DNA of 64,000 nucleotides from Flavobacterium marginilacus (lineage in GTDB: Bacteria > Bacteroidota > Bacteroidia > Flavobacteriales > Flavobacteriaceae). Each line of letters starts with the position of its first letter. The first letter of the stretch is position 1. Below, in pieces: positions 1-7,531 of the stretch. The position numbers and the translations under genes are program-made. Below the pieces are notes generated by a model. It was not told the origin of the DNA. It searched no databases and was given only the letters and a program-made list of their open reading frames with translations. The stretch lies in the NCBI RefSeq assembly GCF_026870155.1, contig NZ_CP113975.1, positions 5,146,001 to 5,210,000 on the forward strand, read 5' to 3'.

Positions 1-744
1 ACCTTCTTCAACATCCCAAAGCGCTTCTTTGACAGCTTCGATTCGATTCGCATAGTCCATTTGGTATGTTTTTTTGTCTTTTGGAACCACAACATCAGCT
101 TCCCTAGGCGCACTGTCCAGAGCATCACGAAAAGGACCGTAAAACGCAGATGCATACTTAGCCGAGTAACTCATAATTCCAACATTGTGGAAACCTGCCT
201 TATCTAATCCTTCGCGCAAGCGTAATACACGTCCGTCCATCATATCCGATGGAGCTACAAAATCGGCACCTGCTTGGGCGTGCGAAACGGCCATTTTTAC
301 CAGAGCATCGTTCGTAGCATCATTTTCGACATCGCCATTGGTAATGATTCCGTCGTGACCGTAAATGGAATACGGATCCAAAGCCACATCTGGCATAACA
401 ATCATCTCAGGACATGCTGTTTTAATCGCACGAATGGCCTGTTGCATTAATCCGTCCTTGTTCCAAGCTTCCTTTCCTGTATTGTCTTTTAAATCTTCGC
501 TTACTTTTACGTAAATATTGACTGCACGAATACCCAAAGCAAATAATTCTTTGACTTCTTCCACCGTCAAATCTATCGAACGACGGAAGATTCCAGGCAT
601 TGATGGAATCGCAACGTTTACGTTTTCGCCTTCGGCAATAAACATCGGGAACATGAAATCGGAAGGACTTAATGTGGTTTCACGAACTAATGAACGAATG
701 GATTCGTTTACTCGGAGTCTTCTGCCTCTGTGTAATGGGAACAT
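1..744 (-). CDS. hemB: Delta-aminolevulinic acid dehydratase (porphobilinogen synthase), 3' end outside window
   Basis: Condenses two 5-aminolevulinate molecules to porphobilinogen in the cytoplasm, the second committed step of haem synthesis. My translation from the ATG at 744-742 gives 248 residues that run off the left edge; family members are about 330 residues, so roughly 80 C-terminal residues are missing. The Schiff-base lysine region SYSAKYASAFYGPFRDA is present with the lysine near residue 196, as is SDMMDGRV. The metal-site segment reads DVALDPYSIYGHDG, with Ala/Asp where zinc enzymes have cysteines. This is the pattern known for Mg-type, zinc-independent enzymes. It is the last gene of the minus-strand hem cluster, separated from hemF by a RAYT transposase. 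Confidence 0.95.
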   Translation of the reverse strand, partial: MFPLHRGRRLRVNESIRSLVRETTLSPSDFMFPMFIAEGENVNVAIPSMPGIFRRSIDLTVEEVKELFALGIRAVNIYVKVSEDLKDNTGKEAWNKDGLMQQAIRAIKTACPEMIVMPDVALDPYSIYGHDGIITNGDVENDATNDALVKMAVSHAQAGADFVAPSDMMDGRVLRLREGLDKAGFHNVGIMSYSAKYASAFYGPFRDALDSAPREADVVVPKDKKTYQMDYANRIEAVKEALWDVEEG

Positions 745-760
745 AATTATTTATAATTTT

Positions 761-834
761 AGATTAACGATTGCTGATTTGTGATTTAAATATATTGAAG
801 ATTTCAGGAAATCTGAAATCAAAATCGACAATCT
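761..834. repeat. Intergenic imperfect inverted repeat, family A copy 1
   Basis: The left arm begins AGATTAACGATTGCTGATTT. The right arm, ending at 834, is a near reverse complement containing AAATCTGAAATC and GACAATCT. Both arms closely resemble the arms of the element at 46917-47011, so this looks like a dispersed intergenic element. It sits just upstream of the hemB start and could form a hairpin in the mRNA. Its function is unknown. Confidence 0.5.
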
Positions 835-846
835 TTTATTTTTTTA

Positions 847-872
847 GCTCCGTAGGAGCGTAATATTTATAG
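847..872 (+). repeat. REP-like hairpin a (left flank of RAYT)
   Basis: A 13-nt hairpin GCTCC-GTA-GGAGC (847-859) is followed by the tail GTAATATTTATAG (860-872). The same 5-3-5 hairpin and AT-rich tail occur at 896-919, 1391-1414 and 1446-1466. The tail points toward the RAYT gene. REP palindromes next to RAYT genes are an established association; assigning these as its substrates is inference. Confidence 0.65.
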
Positions 873-895
873 CTTAATTTAGTATGTGTATTTTA

Positions 896-919
896 GCCCT
901 GTAGGGGCGTCATATTTAT
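896..919 (+). repeat. REP-like hairpin b (left flank of RAYT)
   Basis: GCCCT-GTA-GGGGC (896-908), with one T-G pair in the stem, is followed by the tail GTCATATTTAT. It is in the same orientation as hairpin a. The tail covers the RAYT stop codon at 916-918, so the repeat is fused to the 3' end of the gene. Confidence 0.6.
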
Positions 920-1377
920 TTTAATTCTTCAAAAACATATTCGTCTTTGTAATCAATTTCAAATGCTTTTAAAAATGCGATATATTCTTCTTTAAATGTT
1001 TTTGTTTTATGATGTTTTTCCTGATTTTGGATATAATTAATTACGTTGGTCAAATGTGAATGACTATAGGTGAATGCTCCAAATCCAGTTTGCCATTCAA
1101 ATTTACCATTTATCCATCTTTTTTCATTAATGAAGCGGGAAGAATTGGCTTTTATGTCTCTTACTAAATCCGACAATGCTTTATTTGGTTTTAAACCAAT
1201 TAAAATATGAATATGGTCAGGCATACCGTTGATGGCAATCAATTTTTGATTTTCGTTTGTAACAATTCCCGTTATATATTTATACAATTCGTCTTTCCAT
1301 TTGCTCGAAATCAAGTTTTGTCTTCCTTTGACAGCAAATACAATTTGAACATACAATTGAGAATAGGTGTTTGCCAT
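916..1377 (-). CDS. REP-associated tyrosine transposase (RAYT), IS200-like Y1 family
   Basis: Single-domain Y1 (HUH) transposase of 153 residues. The HUH motif is HIH in GMPDHIHILIGL (His55 and His57), and the candidate nucleophile is Tyr115 in NYIQNQEKHHK. An upstream ATG at 1428 is possible, but it would read through REP hairpin c; the start at 1377 gives MANTYSQLYVQIVFAVKG, which matches the family N-terminus. The gene is flanked by four REP-like hairpins, two on each side with tails facing inward, and lies between hemF and hemB in the same orientation. RAYTs mobilise or maintain REP sequences. All recognisable catalytic residues are intact, so it may be active. Confidence 0.9.
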   Translation of the reverse strand: MANTYSQLYVQIVFAVKGRQNLISSKWKDELYKYITGIVTNENQKLIAINGMPDHIHILIGLKPNKALSDLVRDIKANSSRFINEKRWINGKFEWQTGFGAFTYSHSHLTNVINYIQNQEKHHKTKTFKEEYIAFLKAFEIDYKDEYVFEELK

Positions 1378-1390
1378 AATTGATATGTTT

Positions 1391-1414
1391 ATAAATATTA
1401 CGCTCCGATGGAGC
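1391..1414 (-). repeat. REP-like hairpin c (right flank of RAYT)
   Basis: The tail ATAAATATTAC (1391-1401) is followed by GCTCC-GAT-GGAGC (1402-1414). Read on the minus strand this is hairpin then GTAATATTTAT, the same layout as hairpin a but inverted. It lies just upstream of the RAYT start at 1377. Confidence 0.65.
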
Positions 1415-1445
1415 TCAAATGAATACAACTACATTATTTGCTATA

Positions 1446-1466
1446 AATATAACGCTCTTACAGAGC
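1446..1466 (-). repeat. REP-like hairpin d overlapping the hemF stop codon
   Basis: The minus strand reads GCTCT-GTA-AGAGC (1466-1454) followed by the tail GTTATATTTAT. The last codons of hemF (Ala, Leu and the TAA stop at 1458-1460) lie inside this hairpin, so the repeat supplies the coding end of hemF. It faces the RAYT gene like hairpin c. Confidence 0.65.
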
Positions 1467-2366
1467 TAACCACTCAATAGGAGATTCAAGAACTTTCAAT
1501 AACTTTTCTTCTTCACTTCCCGCTTCAGGATGATGATCGTAAACCCATTGCACATGAGGGGGTAAACTCATCAAAATACTTTCTATTCGACCATTGGTTT
1601 TTAAGCCGAATAATGTGCCTTTGTCGTGCACCAAATTGAACTCTACATATCGGCCTCTTCGGATTTCCTGCCAGCTTTTTTGTTCTGGTGAATATGGTAA
1701 ATTTTTTCTTCTTTCTACTATCGGAACGTAAGCTTCTAAGAAACTATTCCCAACTTCAGTAACAAAGTTAAACCAATTTTCCATTGACATTTGCTCACTT
1801 GCTTTGCAATAATCGAAGAACAAACCGCCAATTCCGCGGGCTTCGTTGCGATGTGCGTTCCAAAAATAGGCATCACATTGCTTTTTGTATTTTGGATAAA
1901 ACTCCGGATTGTGTTTGTCGCAAGCAGTTTTACACGTTTGATGAAAGTGTTTTGCATCTTCTTCAAACAGATAATAGGGCGTTAAATCCTGTCCGCCGCC
2001 AAACCATTGCTGAATCACGTTTCCGTTATCATCGTACATTTCGAAATAACGCCAATTAGCATGAACGGTTGGTACCATTGGGCTTTTTGGATGTAAAACC
2101 AAACTCAGTCCGCAGGCAAAAAAATCAGCTTCGCCTACATTGAATAATTTTTGCATACTGTCTGGTAATTTACCATGAACAGCTGAGATATTTACACCGC
2201 CTTTTTCGAAAACGGCTCCGTTTTCAATCACGCGGGTTCTTCCTCCTCCGCCTTCCGGGCGTTCCCAAAGGTCTTCTTTGAATTTAGCCTGACCATCAAC
2301 AGCTTCTAATCCGGCTACGATTTGGTCTTGAAGGTTTTGTATGTATTGATAAAATTTGTTTTTCAT
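1458..2366 (-). CDS. hemF: Oxygen-dependent coproporphyrinogen III oxidase
   Basis: Oxidatively decarboxylates coproporphyrinogen III to protoporphyrinogen IX using O2. The 302-residue length is normal for HemF. Visible signatures are the glycine-rich RPEGGGGRTRVIENG block near residue 36, WFGGGQDLTPYY near residue 120, and the segment around NEARGIGGLFFDY. The start at 2366 gives MKNKFYQYIQNLQDQ. It sits downstream of hemE and two small genes; the preceding lipoprotein gene ends at 2367, directly abutting this start, so the two are probably co-transcribed. The final codons and stop fall inside a REP-like hairpin. An oxygen-dependent enzyme suggests an aerobic lifestyle; no hemN was seen here. 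Confidence 0.96.
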   Translation of the reverse strand: MKNKFYQYIQNLQDQIVAGLEAVDGQAKFKEDLWERPEGGGGRTRVIENGAVFEKGGVNISAVHGKLPDSMQKLFNVGEADFFACGLSLVLHPKSPMVPTVHANWRYFEMYDDNGNVIQQWFGGGQDLTPYYLFEEDAKHFHQTCKTACDKHNPEFYPKYKKQCDAYFWNAHRNEARGIGGLFFDYCKASEQMSMENWFNFVTEVGNSFLEAYVPIVERRKNLPYSPEQKSWQEIRRGRYVEFNLVHDKGTLFGLKTNGRIESILMSLPPHVQWVYDHHPEAGSEEEKLLKVLESPIEWLAL

Positions 2367-2672
2367 TTATTCTTGCTCTAAATAAATATCCCCATCAGGA
2401 TTTATGAGTTTAATAGTTTTATATCCTTTCTTAGAAAATTCTGCCTCAAAATCCAAACAATCTCGCATACATCCACCAAAAGGTCCTTCTACATAATACT
2501 TTCCTGTTGAATCGGTATATAAAATGTATGGATCTCTTTCAATATGAAAATATTTTACACTATCAACAGGTTTATTCGTTGTTTTATCTATAATAATTCC
2601 CGTGCCTACTCTATTTCCTTCACAAGCTATCAACAAAGGAAGAATAACGAAAAAAACAACAAATTTTCTCAT
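2367..2672 (-). CDS. Small lipoprotein with carboxypeptidase-regulatory-like fold (putative)
   Basis: A 101-residue protein starting MRKFVVFFVILPLLIAC, a lipoprotein signal with lipobox LIAC and Cys17 as the probable lipidated residue. The mature part contains GTGIIIDKTTNKPVDSV and YTDSTGKYYVEGPFGGC, reminiscent of the beta-sandwich CarboxypepD_reg/CNA-B-like repeats common in Bacteroidota surface proteins. It abuts hemF with no spacer on the same strand. Nothing in the sequence links it to haem synthesis beyond position, and the function is unknown. Confidence 0.65.
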   Translation of the reverse strand: MRKFVVFFVILPLLIACEGNRVGTGIIIDKTTNKPVDSVKYFHIERDPYILYTDSTGKYYVEGPFGGCMRDCLDFEAEFSKKGYKTIKLINPDGDIYLEQE

Positions 2673-2716
2673 AAAGGTTCCCTTATTTAGTTTATAATTA
2701 TAAATCTAGTTAATTT

Positions 2717-3094
2717 TTAATTTAATTTTGAAGCAATAATTTTATTTGAAATCCCAAACGAAAAGGTCTTGCTTTCCTGTTGAATATAATTGTAAATGGC
2801 AATTGCTTTTTGCGAAAAATCAAATTGATTGTCTTTGGAAAAAGCCACCAAAAAATCAGCAAATAACTCTAACTGATTCCAATCCAAATGGAGACGTTGC
2901 ATATGAACAATTAATTCTTCTTCGCTGAAATTGTTGAGAATTTCGACATTCATCGCCAAGTCTTTTAATTCATTTTCCAAATTCTGCAGGTCTTCCAAAT
3001 TCCAAAACTTGGGCACATAGACCAATGACATCAACTTTTTGAGGATGTTGTCAATTCGGATACTTTCTTGATCTCTTAGGCCTTTGTTTAGCAT
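2717..3094 (-). CDS. Conserved-looking hypothetical protein between hemE and hemF
   Basis: A 125-residue, probably cytoplasmic and largely helical protein with no signal peptide or membrane segment. It is rich in Leu, Asn and acidic residues, and I see no catalytic motif. It begins MLNKGLRDQESIRIDNIL. It lies between hemE and the small lipoprotein gene on the same strand. An intergenic palindrome (3118-3168) separates it from hemE, so it may have its own expression level. I do not recognise the family. Confidence 0.6.
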   Translation of the reverse strand: MLNKGLRDQESIRIDNILKKLMSLVYVPKFWNLEDLQNLENELKDLAMNVEILNNFSEEELIVHMQRLHLDWNQLELFADFLVAFSKDNQFDFSQKAIAIYNYIQQESKTFSFGISNKIIASKLN

Positions 3095-3117
3095 TTTTTA
3101 TTGGTTGTTGGTTATTA

Positions 3118-3168
3118 GTTGTTAGTTGATAGTCGTAATGAGATTCCCAACAACTATCAACTAACAAC
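3118..3168. repeat. Perfect 16-bp inverted repeat, STRR-like intergenic element
   Basis: The arms GTTGTTAGTTGATAGT (3118-3133) and ACTATCAACTAACAAC (3153-3168) are exact reverse complements with a 19-nt loop. The surrounding bases (TTGGTTGTTGGTTATTAG on the left, AACCGTCAACTATTG on the right) extend the same degenerate heptamer theme. It fills the gap between hemE and the next gene. With no T-run directly after the stem it is not a typical terminator. Confidence 0.7.
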
Positions 3169-3174
3169 CGTCAA

Positions 3175-4200
3175 CTATTGACCGTATTCCTTCACCGCAT
3201 CAATAAACGCTTTGGCATGATCTACAGGAATATTTGGTAAAATTCCGTGGCCAAGGTTTACGATGTATTTGTCTTTTCCGAATTCGTCAATCATTTCGTG
3301 TACCATTTTCTTGATAGTCGGAATGGGCGAAAGCAATCTTGACGGATCAAAATTTCCTTGTAAAGTAATATTACCACCCGACAAATAACGGGCATTTCTG
3401 GCAGAACAAGTCCAATCTACTCCAAGTGCCGAAGCTTTGCTTTTTCCCATATCGTTTAGGGCAAACCAGCATCCTTTTCCGAAAACAATCACAGGAGTGA
3501 TTTCGGCCAAAGCATCGACAATCTGGTTGATGTATTTCCATGAGAACTCTTGATAATCTGTTGGAGAAAGCATTCCGCCCCAAGAATCAAAAATCTGAAC
3601 GGCATTTACACCTGCTTTTACTTTTTCTTTTAAATATAAAATAGTGGTATCTGTAATTTTTTGCAATAAAGTATGCGCCGCTACTGGGTTTGAAAAACAG
3701 AATCCTTTGGCAGTATCAAAACTTTTTGAACCTTTTCCTTCAACTGCATAACAAAAAATTGTCCAAGGCGAACCTGCGAAACCAATCAAAGGCACCTCAT
3801 CGTTCAGCATTTCTTTGGTCAATTTAACGGCATCAAAAACATAGCCCAAAGTTTCATTTACATCTGGAACATAAACCTGATTTACCTGCTCCATCGTACG
3901 AATTGGATTTGGAATAATTGGCCCCAAATTGTCTTTCAATTCTACGTGAATTCCCATTGCTCTTGGCACAACCAAAATATCCGAAAACAATATTGCAGCA
4001 TCCGGACCAATTATTCGGATAGGCTGAACGGTGATTTCGGCAGCTAATTCTGGAGTTTCACAACGGGTGAAAAAATCATATTTGTCACGCAAAGCTCTAA
4101 ACTCTGGCAAATATCTTCCTGCCTGACGCATCATCCAAACCGGCGGGCGTTGTACTGTTTCTCCTTTTAATGCTTTTAAAAATAGGTCGTTCTTAATCAT
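3175..4200 (-). CDS. hemE: Uroporphyrinogen decarboxylase
   Basis: Decarboxylates the four acetate side chains of uroporphyrinogen III to give coproporphyrinogen III. The 341 residues fit the family. The N-terminal signature [17 protein letters not shown] starts near residue 18, and the substrate-binding Asp lies in FSDILVVP. Later blocks [32 protein letters not shown] and NLGHGILP are also typical. It is encoded after hemD on the minus strand, about 90 nt downstream of the hemD stop; the spacer contains direct repeats of a GCTTAAAGCCTAA-like word. Confidence 0.97.
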   Translation of the reverse strand: MIKNDLFLKALKGETVQRPPVWMMRQAGRYLPEFRALRDKYDFFTRCETPELAAEITVQPIRIIGPDAAILFSDILVVPRAMGIHVELKDNLGPIIPNPIRTMEQVNQVYVPDVNETLGYVFDAVKLTKEMLNDEVPLIGFAGSPWTIFCYAVEGKGSKSFDTAKGFCFSNPVAAHTLLQKITDTTILYLKEKVKAGVNAVQIFDSWGGMLSPTDYQEFSWKYINQIVDALAEITPVIVFGKGCWFALNDMGKSKASALGVDWTCSARNARYLSGGNITLQGNFDPSRLLSPIPTIKKMVHEMIDEFGKDKYIVNLGHGILPNIPVDHAKAFIDAVKEYGQ

Positions 4201-4291
4201 TGTTTTCTTGCGTTAGGCTTTAAGCATTAGGCTTTAAGCATTTTTGTTTGTCTAATTTTCTTGCTTATGGCTTATTACCAAAAGCGTATTG

Positions 4292-4945
4292 CTATTTATA
4301 TTCTTCGATCACATCCTCAATCACATTTTCTATAGTTGGCTGGTCTGCGATGATGATATTTTTTGTTTTATTTTCCAATGCTGATGCGGTGGTTTCGCCG
4401 ATGCAAAAGCACATTTCTTTTTTGATTATATTCTCTTTTAGAAAACTCTCAATCCCTGAAGGACTGAAAAACAAAATAGCATCTACAGAATTTTTTATTT
4501 TATGAGGTGTTAAAGTCGTTTCGTAAACGTTGATTTCGTTAAAAATTACTTCAGCTTCTTTCAACGCATTTGGCAATGTGTCTTTTCGAAGGTTTCCGCT
4601 AAAAAAAGTAAAAGTTTCTGATTTGTAAATCAAAGTGATGATTTCGGCTAAATCAGAAGCGTAACCCGTATAAGCTACAACTTCAAAACCATTATCAGTC
4701 AGTAAATTTTTGGTTTTCAAACCAACACAATACACTTTTTTAGCTTTTAATTTTTCTAAATCAGGATGCTGTAAAATGCTTTCTACTGCATTTTGACTGC
4801 TGAAAATCAAACTTTCATTTATGTTTTTTAAATCAAAAGATTTGGTTTTGACAGTAATAAAATCATTTTCAATTAGCTCAAAACCCGCATCAGTTAGAGG
4901 CTTCTTTTGATAATCGGCAAGTATTTTGGTTGATAGTATTTTCAT
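4292..4945 (-). CDS. hemD: Uroporphyrinogen-III synthase
   Basis: Cyclises hydroxymethylbilane with inversion of ring D to uroporphyrinogen III. HemD sequences diverge strongly. The call rests on the 217-residue length, the bilobal pattern (MKILSTKILADYQKKPL at the start, SSQNAVESILQH near residue 50, FFSPSGIESFLKEN near residue 160, CIGETTASALENK near residue 182) and the position directly after hemC. The conserved second-lobe SPSG and IG-TTA words are clear. The gap to hemC is 16 nt, so the two are very probably co-transcribed. Confidence 0.92.
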   Translation of the reverse strand: MKILSTKILADYQKKPLTDAGFELIENDFITVKTKSFDLKNINESLIFSSQNAVESILQHPDLEKLKAKKVYCVGLKTKNLLTDNGFEVVAYTGYASDLAEIITLIYKSETFTFFSGNLRKDTLPNALKEAEVIFNEINVYETTLTPHKIKNSVDAILFFSPSGIESFLKENIIKKEMCFCIGETTASALENKTKNIIIADQPTIENVIEDVIEEYK

Positions 4946-4961
4946 AATTTGGGAAACCGAA

Positions 4962-5888
4962 TTATTTTTTCAAAGTTGCTTTTATGGTTTCCATCAATTC
5001 GGCTCCGCCATTATCCAAAATCTCTTTGGCACAATTGAAACCTAATTTTTTCCATTCGCTGACATCTACTGTTTTTTCGATTTCCAACTTCTGTTTTCCA
5101 TCAATAGACAATAAAATTCCTTTAAAAGTAAAAGTATCTTCTAATTCAGAATAAGTTGCCAATGCTCCAATTGGCGCGGTACAGCCACCTTCAAGAATTT
5201 TCAGAAATTGTCTTTCAATGTGTGTGCAGACTTCCGTTTCGACATCATTCAGCTGAGAAACCGCATCCAGAACAAATTCATCATTGGCCATAGCCACAAC
5301 TACCATCGCACCCTGAGCAGGAGCAGGAATCATCCAATCCAAATCTATAAAATCAGTCGGTTTTAAGTTGATTCTTTCCAGACCTGCAGCTGCGAAGACA
5401 GCTCCGTTCCAGTCGTTATCTTTTAATTTTTGCATTCTAGTATTTACGTTTCCACGCAAATCAACTACAGTATGATTGGGATATTTATTAAGCCACATTG
5501 CCTGACGACGCAGACTTCCTGTGGCAATAGTTCCGCTAGTTTCCAGAAAATCAAGATTCCCTTTATGAACCAAAATATCCAAAGTATTGGCTCTTTGCAA
5601 AACTGCCGATTGTACAATTCCGATTGGCAAAGCTGTTGGAACGTCTTTCATCGAATGCACGGCAATATCAACTTGACCGTTAATCATTGCAATATCTAAT
5701 GTTTTGGTGAAAATTCCTGTGATTCCCAATTCGTACAGCGGTTTGTCAAGAATAATATCACCTTCCGATTTTACGGCAATGATTTCAGTTTTATACCCTA
5801 AATCGTTTAGTTTTTTTTCTACTGTGTGAGCTTGCCAAAGCGCTAATTCACTATCGCGTGTTCCAATTCTGATTGTTTTTTCAGCCAT
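4962..5888 (-). CDS. hemC: Hydroxymethylbilane synthase (porphobilinogen deaminase)
   Basis: Polymerises four porphobilinogens into hydroxymethylbilane, using a covalently bound dipyrromethane cofactor. I chose the ATG at 5888 (MAEKTIRIGTRDSELALWQ), which gives 308 residues; an in-frame ATG at 5906 would add six residues lying partly inside an intergenic repeat. Visible features are GTRDSELALWQA at the N-terminus, HSMKDVPT, GSLRRQAM, DLRGNVNTRM, PAPAQGA and the cofactor cysteine in EGGCTAPIG (about Cys236). It is followed by hemD after 16 nt and preceded by hemA after a repeat-filled gap. Confidence 0.96.
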   Translation of the reverse strand: MAEKTIRIGTRDSELALWQAHTVEKKLNDLGYKTEIIAVKSEGDIILDKPLYELGITGIFTKTLDIAMINGQVDIAVHSMKDVPTALPIGIVQSAVLQRANTLDILVHKGNLDFLETSGTIATGSLRRQAMWLNKYPNHTVVDLRGNVNTRMQKLKDNDWNGAVFAAAGLERINLKPTDFIDLDWMIPAPAQGAMVVVAMANDEFVLDAVSQLNDVETEVCTHIERQFLKILEGGCTAPIGALATYSELEDTFTFKGILLSIDGKQKLEIEKTVDVSEWKKLGFNCAKEILDNGGAELMETIKATLKK

Positions 5889-5901
5889 TTTTTGTTTTTT
5901 T

Positions 5902-6020
5902 ACCATTAAGATATTAAGGTTATTAAGTCTACTTTTATAAATACAAACTTAATTTATCTTAATCCCTTAATGGTTCATTTTTTAGCCATCAAAACTTAAT
6001 TTTCTTAATATCTTAATGGT
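5902..6020. repeat. Intergenic inverted/direct repeat element between hemA and hemC (family C)
   Basis: Three related 26-27 nt words occur: one starting ACCATTAAGATATTAAG at 5902-5927, and two inverted copies ending CTTAATGGT at 5948-5974 and 5995-6020. The first and third are imperfect reverse complements (about 22 of 26 positions), giving a potential long AT-rich hairpin directly ahead of the hemC start. It could set hemC expression relative to hemA, but it also looks like the other word-based intergenic repeats in the window. Confidence 0.6.
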
Positions 6021-6046
6021 TCAATTTTTTAATTAAATTGGTTAAA

Positions 6047-7303
6047 CTATTTAGTAACCGTTTCTATTTGAAAAACTTTTTGAATCCAATCGATGCTCTC
6101 ATCTACCATAGTATCTTCATTTTTAAGATGGTTGGCAAAATGGGTCGTGATTTTTTGGATGATTCTTGAACTGATGATTTCGGCTTGTTCTTCGTTGAAG
6201 TTGGAGATTTTTTTGCTTTGAAAGTCCAATTCTGAATTTTTAATGGTATTCAGCTTCTCTTTCAGGGCGTTAATCGTTGGAGCAAACTTTCTAATCTTTG
6301 TCCAGGCGACAAATTCCTCCTTTATTTCTTCAATAATAGCCTCAGCAGCTGGGATATGGGCTTTTCTGTTTTCCAACGTCTCGTCAGTCATCTGCGACAA
6401 ATGATCCATGTGAATCAAAGTCACGCCTTCAAGATCTTTGACGTTTTCGTTAACGTTTTTTGGAATCGATAAATCCAGAATCAGTAACGGTTTTTTCAAA
6501 TTTAGAATGGCTTTGTCGATAGTCGGGTTTTGGGCTCCCGTAGCTACCACAACTACATCCGCTTTTTGAAGTTCGATATGCAGTTCGGAATAATCCTTAA
6601 CAATCAGATTCAGTTTTCCGGCCAATTTCTCGGCTTTGTCTTTGGTTCTGTTGATTAAGGTGATGTGCTCGTTTTTGGTGTGTTTCACTAAATTCTCGCA
6701 GGTATTTCTTCCGATTTTACCTGTTCCGAAAAGTAAAATATTTTTGTTTCCAATGTCTGGAACATTTTTGATAATATACTGAACCGATGCAAAAGATACC
6801 GAAGTAGCGCCCGAACTGATTTCGGTTTCATTTTTGATTTTTTTGCTAGACTGGATTACCGCATTGACTAATCGTTCCAAAAAAGCATTAGACAAACCCA
6901 TTGCTCTGGCTTCGGCAAAACCATTTCGGATTTGGCTGATAATTTCAAAATCACCCAGAATCTGACTGTCCAAACCGGTTCCAACCCGGAATAAATGAGA
7001 AATCGCTTCTTGGCTTTTGTAAACATACGCCACTTTTTGAAAATCCTCAACGGTTCCGTTGCTGTTCTCGCAAAGTAATTTGATTAATTGATAAGGGTGT
7101 TCGGCATGCCCGTAAATTTCGGTTCTGTTGCAGGTAGAAGTCACGAACAAACTCTGGATTCCTTCGTTTTTTGCCTGTTCCAGCAAACGTGTTTTTGCTA
7201 CAGTATCGAGGCTAAATTTGCCTCTTGTTTCTGCATCGGCTTTTTTGTAGCTCAATCCGATGGAGTAAAAAAACTGATGCTTCGAAACGTTATGATTTTC
7301 CAT
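6047..7303 (-). CDS. hemA: Glutamyl-tRNA reductase
   Basis: Reduces glutamyl-tRNA to glutamate-1-semialdehyde with NADPH, the first step of the C5 pathway. It has 418 residues. The catalytic cysteine is in TSTCNRTEIYG (Cys58). The specificity block GTGLDSQILGDFEI follows near residue 108, and the NADPH domain has LLFGTGKIGRNTCENL near residue 190. The C-terminal third is the helical dimerisation domain. It is the first gene of the minus-strand hem run and diverges from an AraC-type regulator across 228 nt. HemL, the next enzyme, is not encoded in this window. Confidence 0.97.
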   Translation of the reverse strand: MENHNVSKHQFFYSIGLSYKKADAETRGKFSLDTVAKTRLLEQAKNEGIQSLFVTSTCNRTEIYGHAEHPYQLIKLLCENSNGTVEDFQKVAYVYKSQEAISHLFRVGTGLDSQILGDFEIISQIRNGFAEARAMGLSNAFLERLVNAVIQSSKKIKNETEISSGATSVSFASVQYIIKNVPDIGNKNILLFGTGKIGRNTCENLVKHTKNEHITLINRTKDKAEKLAGKLNLIVKDYSELHIELQKADVVVVATGAQNPTIDKAILNLKKPLLILDLSIPKNVNENVKDLEGVTLIHMDHLSQMTDETLENRKAHIPAAEAIIEEIKEEFVAWTKIRKFAPTINALKEKLNTIKNSELDFQSKKISNFNEEQAEIISSRIIQKITTHFANHLKNEDTMVDESIDWIQKVFQIETVTK

Positions 7304-7328
7304 ATATTCACTTTCATATAAAGTATTA

Positions 7329-7336
7329 CAAAACTA
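7329..7336 (-). promoter_or_regulatory. Candidate -7 element for hemA
   Basis: TAGTTTTG on the minus strand matches the Bacteroidota -7 consensus TAnnTTTG and lies 26 nt upstream of the hemA start codon. I see no good TTG at the expected -33 distance, so this is a weak call. Confidence 0.35.
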
Positions 7337-7409
7337 TTACTATCGTTTTTATAAAAATAACGCTAAAAGTTCTTTTTGTGTCGCTGTATGCTTTTTTGAA
7401 TTTAATTCG

Positions 7410-7438
7410 TTGTTTTTTAAGAAAAACTGCTATTTTTG
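7410..7438 (+). promoter_or_regulatory. Candidate promoter of the AraC-type regulator
   Basis: TTG (7410-7412), an 18-nt spacer and TATTTTTG (7431-7438) fit the Bacteroidota TTTG/TAnnTTTG pattern on the plus strand. Initiation would fall near 7445, leaving a leader of about 85 nt before the start at 7532. It lies in the divergent hemA/araC intergenic region. Confidence 0.5.
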
Positions 7439-7531
7439 CAGTGTTATCAAGGGTTATATTGAATTTTATTTAGAGTCATTCTAAATAAAAGTTTTCGAAA
7501 AAAGTCATTTTTTTACATAAAAAATATCGTT

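Noticed and set aside
518..784. 88-codon plus-strand opening in hemB
   Set aside because: Antisense to the well-conserved hemB reading.
1378..1428. Longer RAYT with start at 1428
   Set aside because: The added residues are translated from REP hairpin c and do not resemble the family N-terminus.
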